15,083 nt of DNA from an uncultured Lachnospiraceae bacterium (lineage in GTDB: Bacteria > Bacillota > Clostridia > Lachnospirales > Lachnospiraceae): positions 1 to 15,083 of the forward strand of contig CAMTBF010000025.1 of NCBI GenBank assembly GCA_947068385.1, in the 5' to 3' direction. The translations under genes and the position numbers were made by a program. Shown one piece after another: positions 6,792-13,436 of the stretch. Each line of letters opens with the position of its first letter. The first letter of the stretch is position 1. The notes under the pieces are model-generated. The model did no database searches. It saw nothing but the letters and a program-made list of their open reading frames with translations, and had not been told where the DNA came from.

Positions 6792-7481
6792 ATGGGAGCG
6801 GAGCCGGGTAACGGAAAGGGTAGGCGGATTGCCCTGAAGGACTGGGTGGGGCGCACCTTCGGGAGCCTGACGGTGGTGGCCTATGACGGCAGGCGGGGCG
6901 GGAAGCACTACTGGCGCTGCAGGTGCCTCTGCGGCGGCAGCGCGGTGGTGAGCCAGTCCAACCTGCAGGCGGGGCACACGAAGAGCTGCGGCTGCCTGTC
7001 GGATCCGGCGGGGACCCGGCACTTCGTGGAGGGGACCTGCATCGAGAGCATCCGCAGCCGCCGGGTGTCCGCCAGCAACCAGAGCGGCATCCGTGGGGTC
7101 TACAGGAACCGCAGGACGGGCCGCTGGGCGGCGCAGATCACCTTCCAGGGGAGGACGCGCTACCTGGGCAGCTTCGACAGCCTGGAGGAGGCGGCCCGGG
7201 CCCGGGAGGAGGCGGAGCAGGTCTTCGACGAGTTCCTGGAGCGGCACGGCGATGCCGGGAAGGAGGCCGCCGCCGTGGGCGGGGCGAGGCCGGGCATGCC
7301 ATCTGCGGGGATGCCTGGCGGGCGGCAGGGGAAAGCGGAGCCCCGGCCGGAACCAGCCGGGGCTGTGCAGCCTCAGCCAAGCGGAGGGGCCATGCCCGCC
7401 CATGCGGCGGAGGGCGGCATGGGACATCCGCGGAAGGAGGCCGCTCTGGCGGCGGGAGGCGCGTATGGGCAGGAGGCTTAG
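6792..7481 (+). CDS. zinc-ribbon plus AP2-domain protein with low-complexity tail
   Basis: I chose the ATG at 6792 because AAAGGAG (6776-6782) lies nine bases upstream. An in-frame ATG at 6753 would add 13 residues of no evident character. The 229-residue protein has an N-terminal segment (DWVGRTFGSLTVV) and a Cys cluster WRCRCLCGG...KSCGC (Cys 43, 45, 47, 66, 68) that likely binds zinc. These are followed by an AP2/ERF-like DNA-binding domain at ~98-150 (SGIRGVYRNRRTGRWAAQI, YLGSFDSLEEAARARE). In bacteria this arrangement is common in phage- and homing-endonuclease-related proteins and small regulators; no HNH nuclease motif is visible here. The last ~65 residues are a Gly/Pro/Ala-rich tail whose end overlaps the sortase gene by 17 bases. 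It may be a locus regulator or a mobile-element relic. Domain call is good; the role is unknown. Confidence 0.75.
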   Translation: MGAEPGNGKGRRIALKDWVGRTFGSLTVVAYDGRRGGKHYWRCRCLCGGSAVVSQSNLQAGHTKSCGCLSDPAGTRHFVEGTCIESIRSRRVSASNQSGIRGVYRNRRTGRWAAQITFQGRTRYLGSFDSLEEAARAREEAEQVFDEFLERHGDAGKEAAAVGGARPGMPSAGMPGGRQGKAEPRPEPAGAVQPQPSGGAMPAHAAEGGMGHPRKEAALAAGGAYGQEA

Positions 7482-8364
7482 GCGCGCCCTGGCGGCCGTG
7501 CTGGGGGCGGTGTTCCTCTTCTCCGTCTGCTACATCGTCGTGGCCCGGCTGGAGTACAGGGCCAGCGCCCGGCGCTACGACGAGGCCGCGGCCCGGTTCA
7601 CCAGCCAGGCTGCCGCGGGCGGCCTGGGGGAGGCGTCCCCGTCCGGAGGGGCCGGGGCGGACGGCCTCGGCGGTTCGGGGAGCGGCACAGCGGGGCAGGG
7701 CGGCCCTTCCGCCGACAGCCCGCCCCTGGCGGTGGACTTCGACGGCCTGCGGGCCGTCAACGGCGACGTCTGCGGCTGGCTGTACTGCCCGGACACGCCC
7801 ATCGACTACCCCGTGCTGCGGGGGGAGGACAACGACGCCTACCTGCACCACGCCTACGACGGCAGCTACAGCGCAGGGGGCTCCCTCTTCGTGGAGTCCC
7901 TGAACCGCCCGGGCTTCGCGGACGCCAACACCATCGTCTACGGCCACCACATGCGGGACGGATCCATGTTCGCCTGCCTGGAGCGGTGGGCGGAGCCGGG
8001 GTTCTACGAGGCCCATCCCGCGATGTGGCTGCTGACCCCGGAGGGCGACTACAGGATTGACATATTCGCGGGCTACACCACCTCCGGCTACTCGGACACC
8101 TATACCATCTATACGGAGGGCTGCCCAGAGCTGACGGAGTACTTGTGGAGGTGCCAGGAGCAGTCGGACTTTACGTCAGGGACAGAGCCGGATGACGGCG
8201 GGCGGTACATAACTCTGTCCACCTGCGCCTACGCCTTCACAGATGCCAGGTACGTGCTCCACGGCAGGTTGGTGCCCGTGGGAGATGCCGCGGGAAGCGG
8301 CGCGGGAGCGGCTGCTTTGGCCGGGCAGGACAGAGGGCAGCGGCCGGAGGCGGCAGAGAATTAG
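7465..8364 (+). CDS. srtB: class B sortase
   Basis: This 299-residue membrane-anchored cysteine transpeptidase is of the SrtB type. The ATG at 7465 has GGGAGG five bases upstream and gives a normal N-terminal anchor (residues ~8-28). A flexible Gly/Ser-rich linker (~50-86) precedes the catalytic domain. Typical class B features follow: CGWLYCPDTPIDYPVLRG (103-120), DNDAYLHHAYDGSYSAGGSL (122-141), catalytic His161 in VYGHHM, Cys254 in TLSTC and Arg262 eight residues later. Class B enzymes usually recognise NPQTN- or (S/P)PXTG-like signals. No such signal is obvious nearby, so its target may be the LPSTG pilin, the LPTPA end of the fused membrane protein, or a protein encoded elsewhere. The gene overlaps the AP2 gene by 17 bases and is followed eight bases later by the regulator. 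Family call is firm; substrate unknown. Confidence 0.92.
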   Translation: MGRRLRRALAAVLGAVFLFSVCYIVVARLEYRASARRYDEAAARFTSQAAAGGLGEASPSGGAGADGLGGSGSGTAGQGGPSADSPPLAVDFDGLRAVNGDVCGWLYCPDTPIDYPVLRGEDNDAYLHHAYDGSYSAGGSLFVESLNRPGFADANTIVYGHHMRDGSMFACLERWAEPGFYEAHPAMWLLTPEGDYRIDIFAGYTTSGYSDTYTIYTEGCPELTEYLWRCQEQSDFTSGTEPDDGGRYITLSTCAYAFTDARYVLHGRLVPVGDAAGSGAGAAALAGQDRGQRPEAAEN

Positions 8365-8372
8365 GGGGGAGC

Positions 8373-9623
8373 ATGGAAAAGAGAGAGGAAGGCGGGGAAG
8401 TCCCCTGCCTGCGGGTGCAGATGTTCGGAGGATTCTCCTTATCCTGGGGCGGAAGGCTGGTGGCCGGGAGCAGGAAGACCAGCGAGTCCCAGTTCAACTA
8501 TCTGATGCAGCTTCTGCTGCACCACCGGCAGGAGGGCGTCAGCCGGGACATGCTGGAGCGGGTGCTCTTCGAGGACAGGGACATCCTGGACGTGCACCAC
8601 GCGGCCAGGAGCGTGATATACAATGCGAAGAGGCGTCTGAGGGCGGCGGGGCTGCCGGACGTGAACTACATCGAGCAGAGGAAGGGCATGTGCTGCTGGA
8701 CGGCCCAGGTGCCGGTGGAGGAGGACGCGGCCCGGTTCGACAGGCTCTGCCGGGCGGCGGAGGAGGCCGGAGACCCCCGGGAGCAGCTTGGGCTGTACCT
8801 GGAGGCCTGCCGGGCCTATACCGGGGAGTTCCTGCCCCAGCAGGCGGCGGTCTTCTGGGTGGCCCAGGAGGCCAGGCGGTACAGGGGCCTGTTCTGCCGC
8901 TGCATGGAGAGGGCGGTGGGGCTGCTGCGGGCCAGCCAGGACTTCCCGCAGATGGAGGAGCTGGGCCGGTACGCCGCGGCCATCAGCCCCCTGTCGGACT
9001 GGGAGACGGTCATCATGGAGGCCCTGGTGGCCATGGGCCGCTACGAGGAGGCCAGGAGGCTCTACAACGACACGGTGGATTTCTATTTCCAGGAGCAGGG
9101 CCTGCGGCCCTCCCGGCGGATGATGGAGCTCTTCAACAGGCTGGGCACCCAGATGGAGCACAGGCAGGACGCCCTGGACGACATCCAGCAGAAGCTGTCG
9201 GAGGGCCAGGAGAACGGGACGGGAGGGTATCTCTGCGCCTATCCCGTATTCCAGGGCATCTACCGCATGGTGGAGCGGATGATGGAGCGGGGTGGCCAGT
9301 CCGTGTACCTGATGCTGTGCATGGTGGTGGACAGCAAGGGCAACCCCATGCGGGACGGGCAGATGCTGGAGGAGCTTACAGGGCGGCTGGAGGAGGCCCT
9401 GCGGAGCTCCGTGCGGCACAGCGATGCCATCAGCAGGTACGGCAAGGGCCAGTACCTGGTGCTTTTGATGAACACTACCAGGGAGAACTGCGATGTGATC
9501 CAGAAGCGCATCAGCTGCCGTTTCCTGATAGGGAGGCAGCGCACGGGGATCCAGTATTATGTGAACAGCGTCATCTGCCCTCCGGACAAGGGCAGGGCGC
9601 TCATGGACAAAGGCAGGGGATAG
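8373..9623 (+). CDS. SARP/BTAD-family regulator with degenerate GGDEF-like C-terminal domain
   Basis: This 416-residue cytoplasmic protein is a likely transcriptional activator. Residues ~12-110 fit an OmpR-like winged helix (LRVQMFGGFSLSWGG at the start, then SVIYNAKRRLR at ~80-90). Residues ~115-262 fit a bacterial transcriptional activator (BTAD) helical-repeat domain, with YTGEFLP (149-155) and an EEARRLYNDTVDFY segment (225-238). The C-terminal part (~285-402) resembles a GGDEF fold: hydrophobic strand VYLMLCMVVD, then HSDAISRYGKGQYLVLL, where GKGQY (357-361) stands in place of the GGDEF active motif. It should therefore lack cyclase activity and could bind a nucleotide or act as a scaffold. 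The gene follows the class B sortase by eight bases and precedes an unrecognised gene by three. It is the obvious candidate to control the fibre operon, but that is inferred from position. Confidence 0.82.
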   Translation: MEKREEGGEVPCLRVQMFGGFSLSWGGRLVAGSRKTSESQFNYLMQLLLHHRQEGVSRDMLERVLFEDRDILDVHHAARSVIYNAKRRLRAAGLPDVNYIEQRKGMCCWTAQVPVEEDAARFDRLCRAAEEAGDPREQLGLYLEACRAYTGEFLPQQAAVFWVAQEARRYRGLFCRCMERAVGLLRASQDFPQMEELGRYAAAISPLSDWETVIMEALVAMGRYEEARRLYNDTVDFYFQEQGLRPSRRMMELFNRLGTQMEHRQDALDDIQQKLSEGQENGTGGYLCAYPVFQGIYRMVERMMERGGQSVYLMLCMVVDSKGNPMRDGQMLEELTGRLEEALRSSVRHSDAISRYGKGQYLVLLMNTTRENCDVIQKRISCRFLIGRQRTGIQYYVNSVICPPDKGRALMDKGRG

Positions 9624-9626
9624 CGG

Positions 9627-10112
9627 ATGGACAGGTCTCAATGGTATCTGGGGGCGCCCAACGGCGTGGTGCTGTGCATCGACCAGGCCCGGGACGGGCA
9701 GCTGAAGGGCAGGTTCTACCATGCCTATGAGAGGGAGGCGGTGTGCTTCTCTACGATAGAGGAGGCGATGTTCGGGCTGGAGCAGCTCTATGACTCCCTG
9801 AACTTCCCGCATCCCACCACGGACAGCCGCACCTTCGACAAAGGGGAGCGGCAGACAGAAATCAGACAGGAAAGGACGAGGGTCATGAAAGACGAGGAAT
9901 TGCTGGGCAGACACGGGGAACTGGGGACGTTCATCATCCGCGTGCAGCACCGCCAGAACAGCAGCTGGCAGGGGAGGATCACCTGGATGGACCAGAACAG
10001 GACAGTCTACTTCCGCTCTATCTGGGAGATGATTAAGCTGGTGGAGGGGGCCCTGGACACCGTCAGCCAACAGGAGGACGGCCCGCAGGGCTCCTGGACG
10101 GAGGAAGAATAA
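9627..10112 (+). CDS. unrecognised 161-aa protein with an apparent internal duplication
   Basis: I recognise no characterised family. The protein has no signal peptide or membrane segment. Two halves look related: GRFYHAYEREAVCFSTIEEA (28-47) followed by MFGLEQLYDSL, and GRITWMDQNRTVYFRSIWEM (116-135) followed by IKLVEGALDTV. Each reads as a Gly-Arg strand, a second strand ending in a Phe-Ser/Phe-Arg turn, and an amphipathic helix. The halves are joined by a charged linker (~65-90) rich in Arg, Lys and Glu. It begins three bases after the regulator gene (AGGGGATAGCGG upstream), so it is probably co-translated with it and could be a partner or anti-activator. That proposal rests only on position. 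A likely promoter for the next gene lies at its 3' end. Confidence 0.75.
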   Translation: MDRSQWYLGAPNGVVLCIDQARDGQLKGRFYHAYEREAVCFSTIEEAMFGLEQLYDSLNFPHPTTDSRTFDKGERQTEIRQERTRVMKDEELLGRHGELGTFIIRVQHRQNSSWQGRITWMDQNRTVYFRSIWEMIKLVEGALDTVSQQEDGPQGSWTEEE

Positions 10113-10124
10113 GGATTGTATAAT
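10095..10124 (+). promoter_or_regulatory. candidate promoter for the uridine-kinase-family gene
   Basis: A perfect -10 box TATAAT (10119-10124) is immediately preceded by TG. A weak -35 candidate, TGGACG (10095-10100, four of six), sits 18 bases upstream, overlapping the end of the preceding gene. It would start transcription at about 10131, some 45 bases before the ATG at 10175. The -35 match is poor. Confidence 0.45.
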
Positions 10125-10174
10125 CGCGTCATCCGTGTTAGACTGTAATCAATGTGAACAAAGGAGGTACGCGG

Positions 10175-10771
10175 ATGAAGCAGGCATATGTAGTAGGGAT
10201 AGGGGGCTGCAGCGCCAGCGGCAAGTCCACCCTGAGCGACAGGCTGGAGGAGCGGCTGGCGGACTACAAAGTCAAGGTCTTCCATATGGACAAGTATTTC
10301 AGGGAGCCCTCGGAGCGCCCGGAGGTCGTGGGCATATTGGACGGCAGGACATACCGGGACGACAACCATCCGGATACATTGGATCTGGACAGGCTCCACG
10401 CGGACGTGGCGGCTGTCAGGGAGGCGGGAGACGTGGACGTAGTCCTGATAGAGGGGATGTTCATCCTCTGGGACCAGGCCATGGCGCCCCTGCTCGACCT
10501 GAAGGTGTTCGTGGACTGCGACCAGGACGAGAGGCTGCGGCGGCGCATCTCCCGGAACCTGAACTTCGGCTATGACCTGGACGACATCATGGACAGGTAT
10601 GTCCAGGCCGTCCAGCCCAGGCAGCGGCAGTATGTGGAGTCCTCCAAGTGGAACGCGGACATCATCGTCAACGGCTTCCGGAACGTGGACGGAGGGCCCG
10701 CGGGGGTGGACGTCATCCTGTCCTGGATCCGGCAGAAGGTGGCGGAGCGCAGGGGGCCCGGGCAGGCCTGA
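10175..10771 (+). CDS. uridine kinase-family P-loop enzyme
   Basis: This 198-residue cytoplasmic protein probably phosphorylates a nucleoside such as uridine, or a related small substrate, using a nucleoside triphosphate. It begins with a Walker A motif GGCSASGKST (residues 10-19). It continues with HMDKYFR (37-43), the uridine-kinase-like stretch RDDNHPDTLDLDRL (61-74) and a Walker B-like VVLIEGMFIL (89-98). An Arg-rich lid segment follows (RLRRRISRNL). I preferred the ATG at 10175 because AAAGGAGGT (10160-10168) lies six bases before it; a GTG 21 bases upstream overlaps that site. Length matches the family (~200 aa). Its own promoter and convergent neighbour suggest it is separate from the fibre operon. 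Whether uridine is the real substrate cannot be told from sequence alone. Confidence 0.85.
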   Translation: MKQAYVVGIGGCSASGKSTLSDRLEERLADYKVKVFHMDKYFREPSERPEVVGILDGRTYRDDNHPDTLDLDRLHADVAAVREAGDVDVVLIEGMFILWDQAMAPLLDLKVFVDCDQDERLRRRISRNLNFGYDLDDIMDRYVQAVQPRQRQYVESSKWNADIIVNGFRNVDGGPAGVDVILSWIRQKVAERRGPGQA

Positions 10772-10798
10772 AGCGCAGGAATCCTGCGCCCCGGGCCC
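10754..10798. terminator. two-part GC hairpin between convergent genes
   Basis: The inner stem is perfect: GCGCAGG (10773-10779) with CCTGCGC (10783-10789) around an AAT loop. An outer stem GGGCCCGGG (10754-10762) pairs with CCCGGGCCC (10790-10798), leaving a ten-base bulge on one side. It lies across the end of the kinase gene and the end of the convergent transporter gene, so it could stop transcription from both sides. No T-run is present on either strand, so it is not a standard intrinsic terminator. Confidence 0.55.
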
Positions 10799-10799
10799 G

Positions 10800-11732
10800 T
10801 CACCCCACCAGCGACAGCAATACGGGAATAGTGAACACGCACAATATGGTAGTCAGAATGATGGCAGCGCTGCAGGTGCTGCCATCGATGCCCTTCTGGT
10901 TCCCCAGGATCAGGGGCATGTTGCCGATGGGCATGCCGAACATGACCATGCAGACGGAGAGCAGGGCCGGGTCGTCCGTGACCAGCCTCACCAGGGGCAG
11001 CATCGCAAGGGGCAGAGCCAGGAGCTTCACCACGGAGAAGACATAGAGCTTGGGCTGGCAGAAGATGCGCCTGGGATCCGTGTGGGCCAGGGCGAAGCCC
11101 ACGGCCACCAGGGCCATGGGGGAGGTCACGTTCCCCAGATAGGTCACCGCCGTCATGAGGAAGCCCGGAAGGGGGATGCCCAGCACGATGATCAGGATGG
11201 CCACGATGCCGGATATCAGCCCCGGGTTCACCATGGCCCTCAGGGAGGCCAGCGAGAACTTCCCGTCCATCAGCGTCACCCCATAGGTATAGAACACGAC
11301 GGTGTACAGCAGCAGGAACTCGGTGACATAGACCACGTACTGGGGCCCCAGTATGCTGCTCACGACAGGTATGCCGATGAACCCCAGGTTAGAGAAGACG
11401 AACATCATCTGGTAGATCTTCTTCTGGTCGGGCCGCTTCTCGAACAGAGGGGACAGGACCATGCCCGCCAGGATCAACAGGGCGAACATCCCCAGGGCGA
11501 TCAGCCCCACCAGCAAAATGGTCTCCAGGGGGATCAGCCCCACGGAGCCTGCGGCGCTGGAGACCATCAGCATGGGATTGAACACGTTCACGATCATCCT
11601 GGACATCTGGGTGTTGGTGTGCTCGTCCAGCATCCCCCTCCTGGCCATGAGCCATCCGGCCCCGATCATGATCAGCAGCGAAAGCATCTGGAAAAATACG
11701 GTAAGTATGGCCATCTGAAGCGTTTCCTCCAT
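10800..11732 (-). CDS. AEC-family (auxin efflux carrier-type) transporter
   Basis: This 310-residue integral membrane protein has about ten hydrophobic segments. It matches the AEC family, which includes malate/malonate and amino-acid-type exporters in bacteria. Characteristic features are a first segment ending GAGWLMARRGML (24-35), NVFNPMLM (49-56), FVFSNLGFIGIPVV near residue 120, and a late PIGNMPLILGNQ with conserved Pro and Asn. The annotated ATG at 11732 has a weak upstream GAAGAAA. A second in-frame ATG at 11714 has GGAGG about 11 bases before it, so the true start may be six residues later. A likely promoter lies upstream at 11768-11796. The gene is convergent with the kinase and divergent from the symporter. 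The substrate is unknown. Confidence 0.88.
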   Translation of the reverse strand: MEETLQMAILTVFFQMLSLLIMIGAGWLMARRGMLDEHTNTQMSRMIVNVFNPMLMVSSAAGSVGLIPLETILLVGLIALGMFALLILAGMVLSPLFEKRPDQKKIYQMMFVFSNLGFIGIPVVSSILGPQYVVYVTEFLLLYTVVFYTYGVTLMDGKFSLASLRAMVNPGLISGIVAILIIVLGIPLPGFLMTAVTYLGNVTSPMALVAVGFALAHTDPRRIFCQPKLYVFSVVKLLALPLAMLPLVRLVTDDPALLSVCMVMFGMPIGNMPLILGNQKGIDGSTCSAAIILTTILCVFTIPVLLSLVG

Positions 11733-11744
11733 TTTCTTCTACGA

Positions 11745-11775
11745 TTGATTGTTTCAAGATTGTTTCAAATATAAT
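11745..11775 (+). promoter_or_regulatory. candidate promoter for the GPH symporter
   Basis: A perfect TATAAT (11770-11775) overlaps the minus-strand -10 box. Possible -35 boxes are TTGATT (11745-11750, 19-base spacer) or TTGTTT (11749-11754, 15-base spacer), neither ideal. Transcription would leave a leader of about 100 bases that includes the dyad at 11808-11829. Confidence 0.35.
11747..11768. repeat. tandem 11-bp direct repeat (GATTGTTTCAA x2)
   Basis: GATTGTTTCAA occurs twice without a gap (11747-11757 and 11758-11768). Each copy contains TTGTTTCAA, whose ends (TTG and CAA) are inverted repeats. The spacing of 11 places both copies on about the same face of the helix. The repeat covers the predicted start site of the minus-strand transporter promoter and adjoins a plus-strand TATAAT, so it is a good operator candidate. 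Confidence 0.6.
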
Positions 11776-11796
11776 ACATTTCCGTGGCAAAGTAAA
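11768..11796 (-). promoter_or_regulatory. candidate promoter for the AEC transporter
   Basis: On the minus strand, -35 TTTACT (11791-11796) and -10 TATATT (11768-11773) are separated by exactly 17 bases. They match the consensus at four and five of six positions. Transcription would start near 11761, inside the tandem repeat, about 30 bases before the ATG. Confidence 0.45.
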
Positions 11797-11807
11797 GTTC
11801 TGAATAA

Positions 11808-11829
11808 ATTTTCCCGGATGTGGGAAAAT
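11808..11829. promoter_or_regulatory. 8-bp inverted repeat, candidate operator or leader hairpin
   Basis: ATTTTCCC (11808-11815) and GGGAAAAT (11822-11829) form a perfect dyad around a six-base centre, 22 bp in all. It lies between the predicted plus-strand promoter and the symporter ATG. The size and symmetry suit a dimeric repressor site; as RNA it would form an eight-pair hairpin. It is not a terminator, having no T-run after the stem. Confidence 0.5.
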
Positions 11830-11880
11830 AACTCCATTGTGCGACATAAGGCGCAGACGATTGTGCAGGTGGAGGTTCAT

Positions 11881-13311
11881 ATGGCAAGGACAGTGGATGA
11901 CAAGGGAAATGTAAGGCAGGACATGGGCGGCGATGTGCGCCCTTTTGGGATCCGGGACAAGATTGGGTACATGTTCGGGGACTTCGGCAATGATTTCAGC
12001 TTCATATTCGCCAGCAGCTACTTAATGGTATTCTATACGAAGGTGCTGGGCTTAAGCGGCTTCGCGGTGGGCGTATTGTTCCTGGGGGCCAGGTTCGTGG
12101 ACGCTTTTACGGATGTGACCATGGGGCGTATCGTAGACCGCATGCGGCCCGCGAAGGACGGCAGGTTCCGCTCCTGGATACGGCGCATGTGCGTCCCCGT
12201 GGCGGTGGCCAGCACCATCATGTACCTGTATTTCGTGCGGGACTGGCCCTATGGGGCCAAGCTGGTCTATGTGACCTTCACGTACCTGCTGTGGAGCAGC
12301 TTCTGCTATACGGCCATCAATATCCCCTACGGCTCCATGGCCTCGGTGATCAGCCCGGACGTGAAGGACAGGGCATCCCTCTCCACCTTCCGCAGCATCG
12401 GCGCCAGCCTGGCGGGCCTGGCCATCGGGGTGCTGGTGCCGCTTATCGTGTACAGGACGGACGGGGCGGGGAACCAGGTGGTGCTGCCCGTGCGTTTCAC
12501 GCTCACCGCAGTCGTGTTCGGCCTGCTGGCCATTGTCTGCTATGTCCTCTGCTACGCGCTGTGCCGGGAGCGGGTGGTCTTCGAAAAAAAGGAAGGCACA
12601 GGGGAGGGCGCCCTGGACATGCTCAAAGGCCTGGGGCGGAACAGGCCCCTGCTGGCGCTGGTGTGCGCCGCTTTGGTGCTGCTGCTGGCCACCTTGCTGG
12701 GGCAGACCATGAACAATTACCTGTTCCTGGACTACTTCCGGAACGCAAAGGCGCTGTCCGCGGCCAACGTGGTGGGAATCGGCGGCACGCTGCTGCTGGC
12801 CCCCTTCATCTCCACCATCGTCCTGAAATTCGGGAAGAAGGAGGCCGGGGCCCTGGGGATGCTGGTGGCGGGAATCGTCTATCTGGCCCTGTTCCTGCTG
12901 CGGGTCAGGAGCATCCCCCTGTTCATGGCGCTGCTGTTCCTGGGCACCCTGGGGGCGGGGCTCTTCAACATGGTCATCTGGGCCTTCATCACGGACATCA
13001 TCGACTACCAGGAGATAGTCACCGATAGGCGGGAGGACGGCACGGTCTACGCGGTGTACTCCTTCGCCAGGAAGGTGGGTCAGGCTCTGGCCGGGGGACT
13101 GGGCGGCTTCGTGCTGACCGCCATCGGCTATGTGTCGGAGGCCCCTGCCCAGACGGAAGCCGTGTCGGAGCGGATTTATACCGTGGCCACCCTGGTCCCC
13201 GGGGTCTGCTACCTGGCGGTGTTCCTGATCATCTGGCTGGGCTATCCCCTGACGAAAAGGGAGGTGGAGCAGAATACGGAGATCCTGCGCCGGAAGCGGG
13301 AGGAGGCATAG
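11881..13311 (+). CDS. GPH-type (glycoside-pentoside-hexuronide:cation) symporter, MFS superfamily
   Basis: This 476-residue membrane transporter probably brings in a sugar or glycoside with a cation. The ATG at 11881 follows GGTGGAGG with a five-base spacer and gives a typical GPH N terminus: PFGIRDKIGYMFGDFGNDFS (21-40), then LGARFVDAFTDVTMGRIVDR (68-87). That second stretch is the signature with conserved Asp residues and a basic loop. About twelve hydrophobic segments follow. Later family-like stretches are FCYTAINIPYGSMA and VIWAFITDIIDYQEIVT, with the family-typical D-x-x-DY pattern. Upstream in-frame ATG codons lack ribosome sites. It is divergent from the AEC transporter and shares its control region. 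Family call is firm; the substrate cannot be read, and no glycosidase lies next to it. Confidence 0.9.
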   Translation: MARTVDDKGNVRQDMGGDVRPFGIRDKIGYMFGDFGNDFSFIFASSYLMVFYTKVLGLSGFAVGVLFLGARFVDAFTDVTMGRIVDRMRPAKDGRFRSWIRRMCVPVAVASTIMYLYFVRDWPYGAKLVYVTFTYLLWSSFCYTAINIPYGSMASVISPDVKDRASLSTFRSIGASLAGLAIGVLVPLIVYRTDGAGNQVVLPVRFTLTAVVFGLLAIVCYVLCYALCRERVVFEKKEGTGEGALDMLKGLGRNRPLLALVCAALVLLLATLLGQTMNNYLFLDYFRNAKALSAANVVGIGGTLLLAPFISTIVLKFGKKEAGALGMLVAGIVYLALFLLRVRSIPLFMALLFLGTLGAGLFNMVIWAFITDIIDYQEIVTDRREDGTVYAVYSFARKVGQALAGGLGGFVLTAIGYVSEAPAQTEAVSERIYTVATLVPGVCYLAVFLIIWLGYPLTKREVEQNTEILRRKREEA

Positions 13312-13339
13312 CCAATCCCGGAAAAGGCCGTATTTTTCA

Positions 13340-13368
13340 TTGACAATATATGCCATATCGGGTACGAT
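13340..13368 (+). promoter_or_regulatory. promoter of the small hypothetical gene
   Basis: A perfect -35 TTGACA (13340-13345) and a -10 TACGAT (13363-13368, four of six) have an ideal 17-base spacer. Transcription would start near 13375, about 62 bases before the ATG at 13437. It follows the symporter stop by 28 bases, so this gene probably has its own transcript. Confidence 0.65.
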
Positions 13369-13436
13369 TAAAAGAACCAGAACGGATCCAGGACAGCTTA
13401 CGGTCCGATACCGCCGAAAGCGGCGCAAGGAGGCAT

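Noticed and set aside
7093..7464. Upstream extension of the class B sortase frame
   Set aside because: The extension is Arg/Gly/Ser-rich and overlaps the AP2 domain in another frame. The ATG at 7465 has a good ribosome site and gives a standard membrane anchor.
8439..10070. 543-residue minus-strand open frame opposite the SARP regulator and its neighbour
   Set aside because: It has the antisense composition (His, Pro, Leu rich) usual for high-G+C shadows, no signal and no start site.
13312..13340. Terminator after the symporter (CCGGAAAAGGCCG followed by TATTTTT)
   Set aside because: Only about three base pairs can form. The T-rich part is next to the -35 box of the following promoter and is better explained as its upstream region.
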